DNA of 64,000 bases from contig NZ_JBFEFG010000267.1 of NCBI RefSeq assembly GCF_040718835.1, forward strand, positions 417,501 to 481,500. Reading direction: 5' to 3'. Source of the stretch: Bremerella sp. JC817 (lineage in GTDB: Bacteria; Planctomycetota; Planctomycetia; Pirellulales; Pirellulaceae). Both the position numbers and the translations under genes were made by a program. This document shows, in pieces, positions 48,007 through 58,400 of the stretch. Numbering within the stretch: position 1 is the stretch's first letter; each line of letters starts with the position of its first letter. Under the pieces are notes generated by a model. It had not been told where the DNA came from. It saw nothing but the letters and a program-made list of their open reading frames with translations, and searched no databases.

Positions 48007-48057
48007 TTTGCCGATCGATGCCCGGCACCTTTTTCCGGTTGCCGGGCATTCGGCAAA
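48007..48057. terminator. Hairpin after hemC
   Basis: Nested stems: an outer 8-bp stem (48007-48014 with 48050-48057) and an inner 10-bp stem (48018-48027 with 48040-48049). No T run follows, so it may be a structured 3' end rather than a classical terminator. Confidence 0.5.
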
Positions 48058-48159
48058 ATCTGCCTGCGTGCTGGCAGGTTATGCTATCAGCGGATTAACT
48101 CTATACCGCTTAACGACTTCTCGCTTCTCGCGAATTTTCTTTCGAGTCGTTCCATGGTT

Positions 48160-48175
48160 TGGCACACCCATTGCC
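48160..48175 (+). promoter_or_regulatory. Putative sigma-54 promoter of the flg operon
   Basis: TGGCAC, then five bases, then TTGCC matches the -24/-12 consensus TGGCAC-N5-TTGCW in all but the last base. The -12 GC is at 48173-48174, so transcription would begin near 48186, about 39 bases before the flgF ATG at 48225. Sigma-54 control of middle flagellar genes is known in many bacteria; an activator (FlrC/FlbD type) gene is not in the window. Confidence 0.7.
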
Positions 48176-48224
48176 TTAGGAGAGAGCGTGTCCGGGGGGG
48201 CATGTTTTCGACGAACGATTCACG

Positions 48225-48992
48225 ATGGTTTACGGCCTGTACATTTCGGCAGAGGGTGCTCAAGCCCAGTCGCGTCGCCTTGAGGTGATCGCGAATAACC
48301 TGGCGAACGTGAACACCCCAGGCTTCAAGAGTGAATTCGCGATCCTCGAAGCTCGCGATTCCGAAGCGATCAACGAATATCTCGACTCCCCTGGTTCCGG
48401 CTCCATCAACAACATTGGTGGCGGCGTGATGGTTCGCGAAACCAAGACCAGCTTCGAGCCTGGTCCGATCACCCCAACCGGCAACCGCGAAGACCTGGCC
48501 ATCCGTGGCGATGGTTACTTCCAGGTTCAATACGGCGATCAGGTCTTGTTGACCCGCGGCGGTAACTTCCTGTTCACGCCTGAAGGCAACCTGACCACGC
48601 AAGAAGGTTACCCAGTGCTGGGCATCGATGGCACGCCGATCCAAGTCGATCCGGAAGCCAAGGCAGTCCAGCCAGGCGAATACTTCAACGATCGCGGCGA
48701 AGTGATCATCGGCGGAGAAGCCATTCCGCTGGGTATCGCTCGCCCGCAGTCGAATGCCGACCTGGTGAAGTTCGGGAAGAACTTCTTCCGGTCGCTTGGT
48801 CCGGTGAATCAGATTCCGGAAGAAGAACGAAGTGCTGCCCCGGGCATGCTCGAACGTTCCGCCGCGAACCCGATCACCGAAATGATGGCGATGATCGAAA
48901 CGACGCGAGCCTACGAGTCGAACGTCAACATGATCAAGACCCAAGACGAAGCCCTGGGCAACCTGCTCGGCCGAGTCTTGCGTCAATCGTAA
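48225..48992 (+). CDS. flgF: Flagellar basal-body rod protein FlgF
   Basis: 255 residues. The N-terminal LEVIANNLANVNTPGFKSEF is the conserved rod/hook heptad motif, and the C-terminal MMAMIETTRAYESNVNMIKTQDEALGNLL forms the second coiled-coil segment. Intermediate body contains GDGYFQVQYGDQVLLTRGGNF. FlgF versus FlgG is decided from gene order (FlgF precedes FlgG) and the shorter length. Part of the proximal/distal rod; exported by the flagellar type III apparatus without signal peptide. First gene of the operon. Confidence 0.92.
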   Translation: MVYGLYISAEGAQAQSRRLEVIANNLANVNTPGFKSEFAILEARDSEAINEYLDSPGSGSINNIGGGVMVRETKTSFEPGPITPTGNREDLAIRGDGYFQVQYGDQVLLTRGGNFLFTPEGNLTTQEGYPVLGIDGTPIQVDPEAKAVQPGEYFNDRGEVIIGGEAIPLGIARPQSNADLVKFGKNFFRSLGPVNQIPEEERSAAPGMLERSAANPITEMMAMIETTRAYESNVNMIKTQDEALGNLLGRVLRQS

Positions 48993-49046
48993 ATACTCCC
49001 CCCAGATTTGAAACACGTCAGTTCGAGGCGAACAAGGAAGTAAGCC

Positions 49047-49847
49047 ATGAGCGTTCAAACCCTCTACACCGCAGCCACCGGCATGCAGTCGATGCAAACC
49101 AAGCTCGACGTCATCGCCAATAATCTGGCCAACGTGAACACCACAGGGTTCAAGAAAGACCGGGCCAACTTCGAAGACCTGTTCTACGATCACATCGTAC
49201 TGCCCGGCGAACAGGACTCGACCGGTAACCTCACCCCAACCGGCACCTCGGTCGGTCTTGGTGTTCGCGTTTCCAGCGTTCAGACCGACTTCCAGCAAGG
49301 TGCTTTCACCACGACCGAACGCGAGCTTGACTTGCTGGTCGAAGGAGAAGGCTTCTTTCAAGTGCTCGATCCAACCGGTGAAATTTATTACACCCGAGCC
49401 GGCAACTTCGCAATCAACTCTAACGGTCAGGTTGTCACCGGTTCCGCCGGGATTGGCCGCCCGATCGAACCTGCCCTCGTCATTCCGCAAGACGCCACCG
49501 CCGTTGCGATCAGCCCCGACGGCATCGTTTCGGTTCAGCAGCCAGGCTCGAGCACGCTGAACGAAGTGGGTCAGATCCAACTGGCAACCTTCATCAATCC
49601 AGAAGGTCTGCTGAAGATCGGCGAAAACCTGTACGCCGAAACCGGTTCTTCGAGTGCTCCGATTACCGGCAATCCTCAAACCAACGGCCTCGGCCAGATT
49701 CGCAGCGGCATGCTGGAAGCCTCGAACGTCGAGCCTGTCCAAGAACTGATCGACCTGATCACCACCCAGCGAGCGTTCGAGTTGAACTCGCAAACGATTC
49801 AGGCTGGCGATCAGATCCTGCAACTCATCTCGAACCTGCGTCGATAG
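49047..49847 (+). CDS. flgG: Flagellar basal-body rod protein FlgG
   Basis: 266 residues. Same N-terminal IANNLANVNTTGFKKDRANFEDLFYDH and C-terminal ELIDLITTQRAFELNSQTIQAGDQILQLIS motifs as all rod/hook proteins; the length and the conserved STPTGTSVGLGVRVSS type region (here LTPTGTSVGLGVRVSS) identify FlgG, the distal rod. It starts 55 bases after flgF. Confidence 0.95.
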   Translation: MSVQTLYTAATGMQSMQTKLDVIANNLANVNTTGFKKDRANFEDLFYDHIVLPGEQDSTGNLTPTGTSVGLGVRVSSVQTDFQQGAFTTTERELDLLVEGEGFFQVLDPTGEIYYTRAGNFAINSNGQVVTGSAGIGRPIEPALVIPQDATAVAISPDGIVSVQQPGSSTLNEVGQIQLATFINPEGLLKIGENLYAETGSSSAPITGNPQTNGLGQIRSGMLEASNVEPVQELIDLITTQRAFELNSQTIQAGDQILQLISNLRR

Positions 49848-49864
49848 GAAACAACTTCTAAGCC

Positions 49865-50764
49865 ATGACGATTGCATCCTCAATTCGATTCATCCTCTGC
49901 CTGACCTTGTTGGTCATCGTTGCCGCTCCGGCAATGGCCCAATCGGGCAAGGTGGTGCTGAACACGTCGGCCACGGTTGGCGGCCCGATCGTGCGATTGG
50001 GCGATGTCGCTTCGGTCGAAGTCGCCGACGCCGCCATGCAAACCGAACTGCAGCAATTGGAACTGATGCCGGTCCCCAGCATCGACACGGCTGCTTACCT
50101 GACCATCAACGACATTCGCTCGATCCTGGCAGCTCGCGGCATCTCGTCCAGTGTGCTGGAAGTCACCGGCTCGAATCGCGTTCGCATGCAGCGTGGATCG
50201 GTTACCGAAACCATCCAGCACGCCACCGTCGAACCGAAGCGAATTCCACGCCGCACTTTCCGCGGCCAGGTTCAACCAGAACCATCGTCGGAAATCATGA
50301 CGGTCGCCCACGTCATTCGCAATGTTCGCCGCGGCGAAGTCCTTCGCCACGACGACGTCGAACTGCGAGACTTGACCGTCGTCCGTCGCGAAGATTCGTA
50401 TCCAACGGATTTGTCGAATGTCATCGGCAAAGAAGTCACTCGCGGCATCGCCGCCGATCGTCCGATCGCTTCGGAAGACATTCGCGAGCCAGTCATCGTG
50501 CGTCGCAACGAAGTCGTCACCGTTTACGCCTACGCCGGCAACATTGTCGTTCGCCGCGAAATGATGGCCCTTACCGATGCTGGCCTGGGCGAACTGATCG
50601 AAGTTCAGCCGATCGATCCCACCCTGTTCGGTCGTGCTCGTCAGGCCGAACGTTTCCAAGCTCAAGTCAAAGGCCCTGGCGAAGCGGTTGTGATGACCGG
50701 TCATGTGACCGTCCCGACCACGAAGCCACTGATGCCTGTTCCCCAGTCGGAGATTCAACGATGA
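49865..50764 (+). CDS. flgA: Flagellar P-ring assembly chaperone FlgA
   Basis: 299 residues with a signal peptide ending near PAMAQS. The central SAF domain is recognisable at about residues 135-200 (VIRNVRRGEVLRHDDVELRDL), followed by the C-terminal domain with VQPIDPTLFGRARQ. FlgA is the periplasmic chaperone for FlgI, P-ring subunit. It ends with ATGA, four bases shared with the start of flgH, so translation is coupled. Confidence 0.9.
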   Translation: MTIASSIRFILCLTLLVIVAAPAMAQSGKVVLNTSATVGGPIVRLGDVASVEVADAAMQTELQQLELMPVPSIDTAAYLTINDIRSILAARGISSSVLEVTGSNRVRMQRGSVTETIQHATVEPKRIPRRTFRGQVQPEPSSEIMTVAHVIRNVRRGEVLRHDDVELRDLTVVRREDSYPTDLSNVIGKEVTRGIAADRPIASEDIREPVIVRRNEVVTVYAYAGNIVVRREMMALTDAGLGELIEVQPIDPTLFGRARQAERFQAQVKGPGEAVVMTGHVTVPTTKPLMPVPQSEIQR

Positions 50765-51462
50765 AGTCCGCCCCAATCATCATCGCTTTGCTGCTGACCG
50801 TTTCAGTCGGCAGCGTCGCGTCGGCCCAGCAAGGTGGACCGATTTCGAGCTTGAGCCAACGCTCGCTCGAAGCTGCCTCGGCCGCCAGCGGCACGCCTTA
50901 CAACGACACGACCGAAAACATGAGCTGGTACTACCGCGAGTTGCCACCACCTCGCCAGGTTCAAGTTCACGACCTGATTCATATCCGCGTCGACGAACGT
51001 TCGCAGGCCTTCTCCGACGGCGAAATCGATCGCAAGAAGAGTGGCCAGTACGCGGCGATTCTGACCGACTGGCTTCGTCTGGATGGGCTCGATTCGATCA
51101 AGCCAGCCGTGCAAGCCGATGGCGATCCACGAATCGTCGGCACGCTCAACCAGCGTCTGAAATCGCAGGCCGAAATGGAAACGACTGAAGGCCTCAAGTT
51201 CACGATCGCCGCCGAAGTTCAAGAGATCCTGCCGAACGGCACCTTGAAGCTGGAAGCACGCAAGACAATCACCGTCAATGATGAAATCTGGATCTATCAC
51301 CTGCGTGGCACCTGCCGCACGGAAGACATCAACCCAAGCAATACGGTCCTGAGTGAACACCTGGCTGATCTGACCATCACCAAGGAAGACCAGGGCTCGG
51401 TTCGCGACGCATATCGCCGCGGCTGGTTACTGAACCTGTGGGACAAAGTCCACTGGTTCTAA
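50761..51462 (+). CDS. flgH: Flagellar L-ring protein FlgH (no lipoprotein cysteine)
   Basis: 233 residues with a signal peptide ending at VASAQQ, not at a lipobox; the mature protein begins without the Cys that anchors enterobacterial FlgH to the outer membrane. The family core is otherwise seen: VHDLIHIRVDERSQAFSDGE, QAEMETTEGLKFTIAAEVQEILPNGTLKLEARK and SEHLADLTITKEDQGSVRDA. It forms the L-ring at the outer membrane. Anchoring here must differ from the classical one. Confidence 0.9.
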   Translation: MKSAPIIIALLLTVSVGSVASAQQGGPISSLSQRSLEAASAASGTPYNDTTENMSWYYRELPPPRQVQVHDLIHIRVDERSQAFSDGEIDRKKSGQYAAILTDWLRLDGLDSIKPAVQADGDPRIVGTLNQRLKSQAEMETTEGLKFTIAAEVQEILPNGTLKLEARKTITVNDEIWIYHLRGTCRTEDINPSNTVLSEHLADLTITKEDQGSVRDAYRRGWLLNLWDKVHWF

Positions 51463-51494
51463 ACCTTAACCCAACCGCACGCGAGGAAAACGCC

Positions 51495-52631
51495 ATGAAC
51501 ACAATCACGACTCACACGCTGTCCCTGCTGATCGCCATCGCCCTGCTGTTTTCGGCAGGCCGTTCGGTTGAAGCTCAAGTCGCTCGCAGCCAGTACAGCT
51601 CGATCGATTCGCAGCGATTCCAGATCAACCGTCCTTTGTCCGACTTCGTGCGTGTCAAAGGCCAGGAAGGGAACTACCTGCAAGGCGTTGGCCTGGTGGT
51701 CGGTTTGAAGGGCACTGGCGACGCGAACTCGACGCCAACCCACGCTGCCCTCGCCCTGATGCTGAAACACATGGGCAGCAACTCGGGCAATGGTGTTGGT
51801 GGCGAATACACGCCGGAAGAACTGAAGAACGTCAAGAACACCGCCCTGGTGATTGTGCGAGCTAACGTGCCTGCGGAAGGTGCGGAAGAAGGCGACTTCA
51901 TCGACTGCGAAGTGAGTGCGATCTCGGCTAAAAGCCTCGACGGTGGCACCCTCGCGATCTCGACGCTACAAGGCCCGAACCCACACGACAAAACGGTCTG
52001 GGCATTGGCCAGCGGTGCAGTTCAGCTCTACCAAGACAAGATCCCAACCCGCGGTTACGTCCAGAAAGGTTGCCGAATCGAACGCACGATTCGCAATCCA
52101 TTCGTCACCGCCGACGGCAAGGTCTTCCTGGTGATCAAAGAAGGTCATAAAGATTGGCGAATGGCCCAGGAAATCGTCTTCGGCGTGAACAACCTCGAAC
52201 AGAACATCAGCCGTGGCAACAGTGGCCAGATCGCTCGAGCCTTGGACCAGAAGACAATCGAAGTCACGATCCCACCGCAATACAAGCAAGAGCCGGTCTT
52301 CTTCGTCTCGATCTTGATGGAAACGCCGATCGTCGACAGCCTGCTGAATAACAAAGTGGTGATCAACCGCTATCAGAACCTGATTGTGATCGGCAGCGAT
52401 GTCGAAATCGGCCCGGTAGTGATCAACCACAACGGCATCAAGGTGGAAACGGCCAACCCGGAAGCATCGAAGTTTGTTTCGATCGACACTCAGAAGCAAT
52501 ACGCGACTCGCCTGAAAGACCTGGAAGATGCCCTCACCGCGTTGAAGGTGCCTGCAGAAGACATCATCGATATCGTCGAAGCACTGCATCACCAGGGCAA
52601 AGTTTACGGCGAACTGATTTACATCAACTAG
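51495..52631 (+). CDS. flgI: Flagellar P-ring protein FlgI
   Basis: 378 residues from ATG 51495 with AGGA upstream; the open frame extends to 51438 in the end of flgH. A signal peptide (SLLIAIALLFSAGRSVEAQ) is followed by LQGVGLVVGLKGTGD and MLKHMGSN and a long beta body with NPFVTADGKVFLVIKEG, typical of FlgI. It forms the P-ring in the periplasm around the rod, assembled with FlgA. Confidence 0.94.
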   Translation: MNTITTHTLSLLIAIALLFSAGRSVEAQVARSQYSSIDSQRFQINRPLSDFVRVKGQEGNYLQGVGLVVGLKGTGDANSTPTHAALALMLKHMGSNSGNGVGGEYTPEELKNVKNTALVIVRANVPAEGAEEGDFIDCEVSAISAKSLDGGTLAISTLQGPNPHDKTVWALASGAVQLYQDKIPTRGYVQKGCRIERTIRNPFVTADGKVFLVIKEGHKDWRMAQEIVFGVNNLEQNISRGNSGQIARALDQKTIEVTIPPQYKQEPVFFVSILMETPIVDSLLNNKVVINRYQNLIVIGSDVEIGPVVINHNGIKVETANPEASKFVSIDTQKQYATRLKDLEDALTALKVPAEDIIDIVEALHHQGKVYGELIYIN

Positions 52632-52677
52632 AGCCTTTGACTAACTCGAACCATCCTTCCCCAGGTTTTCCGATCCC

Positions 52678-53097
52678 ATGAACGTCACCTCGCTCAATCC
52701 GACCAACTCGAATCAGGCCGCCGACGGTCAGCTTCGTGCGAAGTTCGATCAGTTCGTGGGCGAATCGATGTTCGGCCAAATGCTGAAGAGCATGCGGGAA
52801 TCGACCGGCAAGCCTGCTTACTTCCATGGTGGCCGAGCCGAAGAAGTGTTCCAGTCGCAGCTCGATCAGTTGCTGGTCAGCGAGATCTCGGAAGCCAGTG
52901 CCGAACAGATCTCGGACCCAATGTTCGAGTTGTTCACCGCCAACATGAATGCGGGCCAGTCGTCCGCCGCCAACACTTCCACTGCCGAAGAAGCCCAAGA
53001 GGCGATCGGTCAATTGGAAGAACTGCAGCGTCGCAACCAGGCCCAAAGCAACGAGACCGATTCGGCCGCCATGTCGCGACTCGATCTGTCCATTTAG
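52678..53097 (+). CDS. flgJ: Rod-binding protein (FlgJ N-terminal domain only)
   Basis: 139 residues matching only the N-terminal rod-cap half of enterobacterial FlgJ: FDQFVGESMFGQMLKSMRES and a region AEEVFQSQLDQLLVSEISE. The muramidase half is absent, as in many non-enteric flagellar systems, so another enzyme must open the peptidoglycan. It caps the growing rod. The C-terminal 50 residues are a Glu/Gln-rich low-complexity helix. Confidence 0.85.
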   Translation: MNVTSLNPTNSNQAADGQLRAKFDQFVGESMFGQMLKSMRESTGKPAYFHGGRAEEVFQSQLDQLLVSEISEASAEQISDPMFELFTANMNAGQSSAANTSTAEEAQEAIGQLEELQRRNQAQSNETDSAAMSRLDLSI

Positions 53098-53140
53098 TTC
53101 CCACTACGTCCCACTCCGCAATCAGTGGTTTTTAGCTGTT

Positions 53141-53668
53141 ATGACTGCCCCGATGACTACCACCGCCGAAATTCAAACGCCTCTGGCTATCGATCTCGAG
53201 CGGGAAACAGCCACGTTTCTGCAAGAGCTTTCCGACGTTCAGTCCGACCTGCTGAGTGTGCTGCACCTGAAACGGCAGCAGATGGTCGCGAATGATCTGG
53301 AAGCGATGCAACAAACGGCCGAGAGCGAACAGGCCCTCGTCGAGCGACTCGACAACCTGCGAGACTCGCGCAAAGTGCTGCTCGAAAACGCTCGTGGCAA
53401 AGGGTTGCCAGCAGATAGCTTGCATTCACTCGCCAAGGTCTTCACTGATGGCGAAAGTAGCGAGTTGGCGCAGAAGGCTCACAATGCGAAGGATGCGATG
53501 CGGCATATTCAGAACGAAACGCTGACCAACTTCGTGCTAGCCCAGCAAACCGTCCTACATCTTTCGCAATTGCTACAAATCATTGCGACGGGGGGAAAGA
53601 TTAAACCGACATATGAAGCGGAGAATGCCTCGAATCAGGGTGGGACCCTGGTGGACCAGGATGCTTAG
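53141..53668 (+). CDS. flgN: Flagellar chaperone FlgN-like protein
   Basis: 175 residues, all alpha-helical, with the pattern of the FlgN family (LQELSDVQSDLLSVLHLKRQQMVANDLEAM, then QALVERLDNLRDSRK) in the expected place directly before flgK. FlgN holds the hook-filament junction proteins FlgK and FlgL before export. The start is set at ATG 53141, 44 bases after the previous stop; the frame reaches 52949 through the flgJ gene in another phase, which is not credible. ATG 53153 is another possible start. Confidence 0.75.
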   Translation: MTAPMTTTAEIQTPLAIDLERETATFLQELSDVQSDLLSVLHLKRQQMVANDLEAMQQTAESEQALVERLDNLRDSRKVLLENARGKGLPADSLHSLAKVFTDGESSELAQKAHNAKDAMRHIQNETLTNFVLAQQTVLHLSQLLQIIATGGKIKPTYEAENASNQGGTLVDQDA

Positions 53669-53705
53669 GCCGTGCTAGCGCGGCTAGCCGAGCGAGGTAA
53701 CAAGG

Positions 53706-55406
53706 ATGTCTCTATTTAGCACCTTACAACAGACCAGCAATGCCCTGCAGGCTGCCCAGATTGGGTTGCAAGTCACTGGGAACAACATTGCCAACGTCAA
53801 CACTCCGGATTACCTCCGGCAGCGTGTTATCTATACGCCTGCGCCGACGCAGGCCGTAGGTAATCTACGTCTGGGCCTTGGTGTTCAAGTCACCGCCATT
53901 GTCCAGCAGGTCGACCAGTTTCTGGAAGAACGCCTGCGTGGCTCGCGAAGCGATCTGGCCAAAGGCGAAGCGGAAGAAAATACCTACACGCAGCTCGATG
54001 CCCTCATTGGCGAACTCAGCGATACCGACCTGAGTACCTCGATCAACAACTTCTTCGGCTCGATCAACGATATCCTCAACCAACCCGAAGACTTGGGTGT
54101 GCGAAACCTGACGATCCTGCGCGGCGAAACTCTCGCCCAGGACATCACCCGGCTGTACGAGCGTGTGCAAAAGGTCCAGCAAGATACCGACGATCGCATT
54201 CGCAACGCCGCTACCGATATCAATGGCTTGCTGGCCGACATCGCCGATCTGAATGAGAAGATCACGAACATGGAAGGTGGCGTCACCAAGAGTGACGCGG
54301 TCGGCCTCCGCGATCAACGCCAACAGAAGCTGACTGCTCTTTCGGAACTGATCGGGGTCCGAGCCGTCGAACAGGAAAATGGCTCGGTCTCGGTATTTGC
54401 CGGGGGTGAATACCTGGTGCTCGATGGCATTGCCCGAGAGGTCTACGCCGATGAAGAGTCCAGCAACGGCAATAACTTCGTCGAAGTCAAAATCAAAGAC
54501 TTCGAGTCTCCCATCCAATCCGACACCGGCAAACTGGCTGGACTGGTCAACTCGCGTGATCATATCCTGGGGAACTTCCTGAACCAGTTGGATACGTTTG
54601 CCAAATCGTTTGCCTTCGAGTTCAACAAGGTCTTCAGCAGTGGTCAGGGCCTGACTGGTTACAACTCGATCGATGCCGAACACTTCGTCGATTCCGACTC
54701 ACTGACCGAACCACTCGATCAGGTCGGCTTGCCGTTCACGCCTGAGAACGGCTCGTTTCAGGTCAAGCTCCTGAATCGCCAGACCGGCGTGACCGAGACG
54801 CACGACATCTTCATCAAGCTAAATGGCACGAATGAAGATACGTCGCTGGAAGGCTTACGGTCGCAGCTCGACGCGATCGACGGCATCTCGGCCACGATCA
54901 GCCTGGAAGGGCAATTAAATATCGAAGCGGATCAACCCAACGTCGAGTTCGCCTTTGCGAATGATACCAGCGGCGCCTTGGCAGCCCTGGGGATTGGTAC
55001 CTTTTTCACCGGTAGTTCGGCCCTCGATCTGGGTGTGAACGAGCTGGTCAGCACCGATCCCTCGAAGTTCGCGGCGAGTAAATCGGGGATCGGGATCGAT
55101 ACTGACAACGCGGTTGAACTTGCGGCGTTCGCCGATCGTGCCCTCGATTCGATCAGCGGCACTTCGATTACGACTTATTACAAAGACATGGTTGGGAGCG
55201 TGGCCCAATCGTCCGCTGTGACCACGGGGATCACAGAAGGTTTCCGCGTGTTCAAAGACACGCTGGAAGGGCAGAAGCTGGGCGTCAGTGGTGTGAACCT
55301 GGATGAAGAAGCGGTCCGCATGATCTCGTATCAGCGGGCCTTCCAGGCATCGTCACGAATGATTGCCACGCTCGACGAACTGTTAGAGATTCTGGTCAAC
55401 CTGTAA
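53706..55406 (+). CDS. flgK: Flagellar hook-associated protein 1 FlgK
   Basis: 566 residues. The N-terminal ALQAAQIGLQVTGNNIANVNTPDYLRQRV and C-terminal ISYQRAFQASSRMIATLDELLEIL segments are the two coiled-coil parts that build the hook-filament junction; the middle has the family body QEDLGVRNLTI-type region (here EDLGVRNLTILRGET) and GVRAVEQENGSVSVFAGGEYLVLDG. Length is within the usual range, in contrast to FlgL next door. Confidence 0.94.
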   Translation: MSLFSTLQQTSNALQAAQIGLQVTGNNIANVNTPDYLRQRVIYTPAPTQAVGNLRLGLGVQVTAIVQQVDQFLEERLRGSRSDLAKGEAEENTYTQLDALIGELSDTDLSTSINNFFGSINDILNQPEDLGVRNLTILRGETLAQDITRLYERVQKVQQDTDDRIRNAATDINGLLADIADLNEKITNMEGGVTKSDAVGLRDQRQQKLTALSELIGVRAVEQENGSVSVFAGGEYLVLDGIAREVYADEESSNGNNFVEVKIKDFESPIQSDTGKLAGLVNSRDHILGNFLNQLDTFAKSFAFEFNKVFSSGQGLTGYNSIDAEHFVDSDSLTEPLDQVGLPFTPENGSFQVKLLNRQTGVTETHDIFIKLNGTNEDTSLEGLRSQLDAIDGISATISLEGQLNIEADQPNVEFAFANDTSGALAALGIGTFFTGSSALDLGVNELVSTDPSKFAASKSGIGIDTDNAVELAAFADRALDSISGTSITTYYKDMVGSVAQSSAVTTGITEGFRVFKDTLEGQKLGVSGVNLDEEAVRMISYQRAFQASSRMIATLDELLEILVNL

Positions 55407-55475
55407 GGAGGGCCTTTTGTCGCGAGTCCTTGATACTGGGCGAACGCTCAGCCTCGCGGCCACGGAAATCGAACC

Positions 55476-58400
55476 ATGACACGTATCATTCCAGTACCGA
55501 CTGGGCGAACCAGCGACTACTTGTTGTCGGCCCGTCTGACCAATCAGATGACGTCCGATCAACTCGACCTGTTGCGACTGCAAACGCAGTTAAGCACCGG
55601 TCGTCGCGTGCTTTCGTTGAGTGACGATGCCCCTGCCGCGATCCGGGGTGTCACGCTGCAATCGCTGCTGGAACAAAAGACCCAGATCCAAACCAACCTG
55701 ATCACCAGCCAGTCTTACCTGGCCGCGACCGACGTGGCCTTGGCGAATGCTCAGAACACCTTGAACGACGTCAAAGGTCTGGCAGTTCGTCTGGCTGACA
55801 CGACATTCTCGGACACCGAACTGGCCGCTGCCGGCGAACAAGTCGAGCGCGCCATCCAGCAGATGATGGACCTGGCGAATCAGCAGTTTCGTGGTCGGTA
55901 TCTGTTCTCAGGTTCGAACACCACAACGCGTCCTTACCAGACGCTTGAAAACGGCTTGATCCAGTATCTAGGCAATACGAACGGTCTGCAAAGCTTCGCT
56001 GACATTGACCTGCTGTTCGATACCACGGTAAACGGCGACGAAGCTTTCGGGGCGATCAGCCAGGAAGTCAAAGGGCTGACCGATTTGAATCCGGTTCTTT
56101 CTGGCTCGACCAAGCTTTCCGATCTCAGGGCAGGGAAGGGGATCCAGAAGGGGAGCTTCCAGATCTCAGACGGGCTTTCGCCAGCCGTGACCATCGATAT
56201 TTCTTCGGCCAATACGGTCGACGACGTGGTCCGCCTAATCGAAGCGAATCCTCCGGCCGGCCGAGAACTCAAGGTTCGAGTCACCGATACCGGTCTGACC
56301 ATCGACATCGACGACGCTGGCGGCGGAAACCTGACCATCCGCGAAGTGGGTGGCAGCCGGGTTGCCGCTCAATTGGGGATCCTGAAAACCGAAGGCAACC
56401 TGACCAACCCAATTGTTGGCAAGGACCTGAATCCGCGCATCACGCTGACCACCAAGGTTGCTGACCTGTTGGGCACCAAGTCAAGCGCCGTGATCGAATA
56501 CCCAGGCGCCAACAACGACATTTTGATCAAAGCCAACAGCAACGGCGAATCGCTCAACGGCACCAAGATTCAATTGGTCGACGATAACCTGCTGAAGGCC
56601 GGATCGGGCATTTTGCGCGGCAACGAAATTGTCACCAAGGGCTCGGAACTTCTTCGGCCTCAAGCAACGCTCGCACTCAGCGGGGCGGACAACAATCTGC
56701 TGCTAACCTCGAACCTGACCGATGGCAGCCTGGATGGTGTCGAGATTGTCATCGATGCCTCGAACGACATTGGTGACAACGCGGTGATCGGTCCCGTGAC
56801 CGACGTAAATGGCGTGCCGACGATTACAATCCAAGTCGACGACAGCGACGAAACCACGCTCCAGTCGCTGGTGAACGCCATCGCTGCCGATGGTCGGTTT
56901 GCCGTGGGCACACCTCCTTCGAGCGGTGAGGGGTACGATCCGGCCAGTATTGTCGCCTCGTCGAACGATGGGCTCACCGCGGTCACTGGCGTGACCGCCC
57001 AAGCCGTGAAAGCCCGAGCCTCGCTTCCGCTGGTAGGTGGCGGCAACGACTTGACCTTGATCGCCAATCAAGCAGGCGACCTGTATAACAACGTCGAGAT
57101 CGTCATTGATGCTTCGGGCGACATTGGCGATTCGGCCACGGCATCTTACTCTGACGACGGCACTACGCGTCGTTTGACGATTCAAATCGACGACAGCAAC
57201 GAGACCACAGTCCAGTCGATCATGAACGCCATCGCTGCCGAAGGAACGTTCTCGGTCACATACGACAACGGTAACGGGGAATCATTCAATCTAGCTGCCG
57301 CGGTCAATACAGCCAGTGCCGGTACCATTGGTAATACCGGCAACACGGGTGGCGATACCAGCACCTACTTTGTTCAGGTCGCGTCAGGCACGACAACCAG
57401 TGCCGACCTGGTACGGGCCTTGAACAACGATGCCGTCTTCTCCGCAGACTTTTCCGCTTCGATCGACCCGAAAGATACAACCGCCGAGTTCCTTTCCGGG
57501 AGTGGTGCGGTCGACGTCTCCGTTCTCGGCGAAACCGACGGCGGCTCCGGCACGACGTTCGACGCGGACGCGGGTGTTCAAATTCAAAACGGCAACGAGA
57601 CAACAACGCTGACGTTTGAAGATGTTGAAACGGTTGAAGACCTGCTGAATGTCTTCAATGGAGCTGGGATCGGCCTGGTCGCCGAGATCAATGCCGCCGG
57701 CGACGGCATCAATGTCCGCTCGAACGTAAGCGGCGGTGACTTTTCGATCGGAGAAAATGGCGGACAAACCGCTACCCAGCTTGGTCTCCGCAGCTTCACT
57801 TCGGACACGGTTCTTTCCGACCTGAACTTTGGCCGCGGCGTGAATGGCACCGATGGCACCGACCTGACCATCACCCGTAACGACGGTGTCGAGCTTGAGA
57901 TCGACCTGGCAACGGCAAAGACGGTCGGTGATGTTCTGAACCTGATTAACAATCATCCGAAGAACCTGGATGGGGCGAACGCAATCGTGGCCCGTTTGTC
58001 GGAATTCGGCAACGGGATCGAAATCGTCGACGACAATCCTCCAGGCTTCAATCGCCTGACGATTTCACAAGGGGTGCTCAGCCAGGCCGGTGTCGATCTG
58101 GGGCTGATTCCGCCTGGTGAAATCGAAACAACGGTTTCGGACTCGCCTGATGCCAGCCCAGCGACGGCTGTGATCAAGTTTGCCGAGCCAGAAGACGTCA
58201 ACAACGCCTTCAAGCTAACAGCAACCCAGCCAGGAACGACCTACAACAACGTTCAAGTCGAAATCGTGAACAACGTCGCCAGTGGCAACCAGGCCTTGGT
58301 TTCGTTCGACGCTGCCACCGGCAAGTTGACCATCGACGTCGATCCGACGCTGACTTCGGCGAACACGGTGATTGCCGCGATCCAGGCGGAAGGCACCTTC

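Noticed and set aside
48087..49883. 598-codon open frame on the minus strand
   Set aside because: Antisense to flgF and flgG, which are certain.
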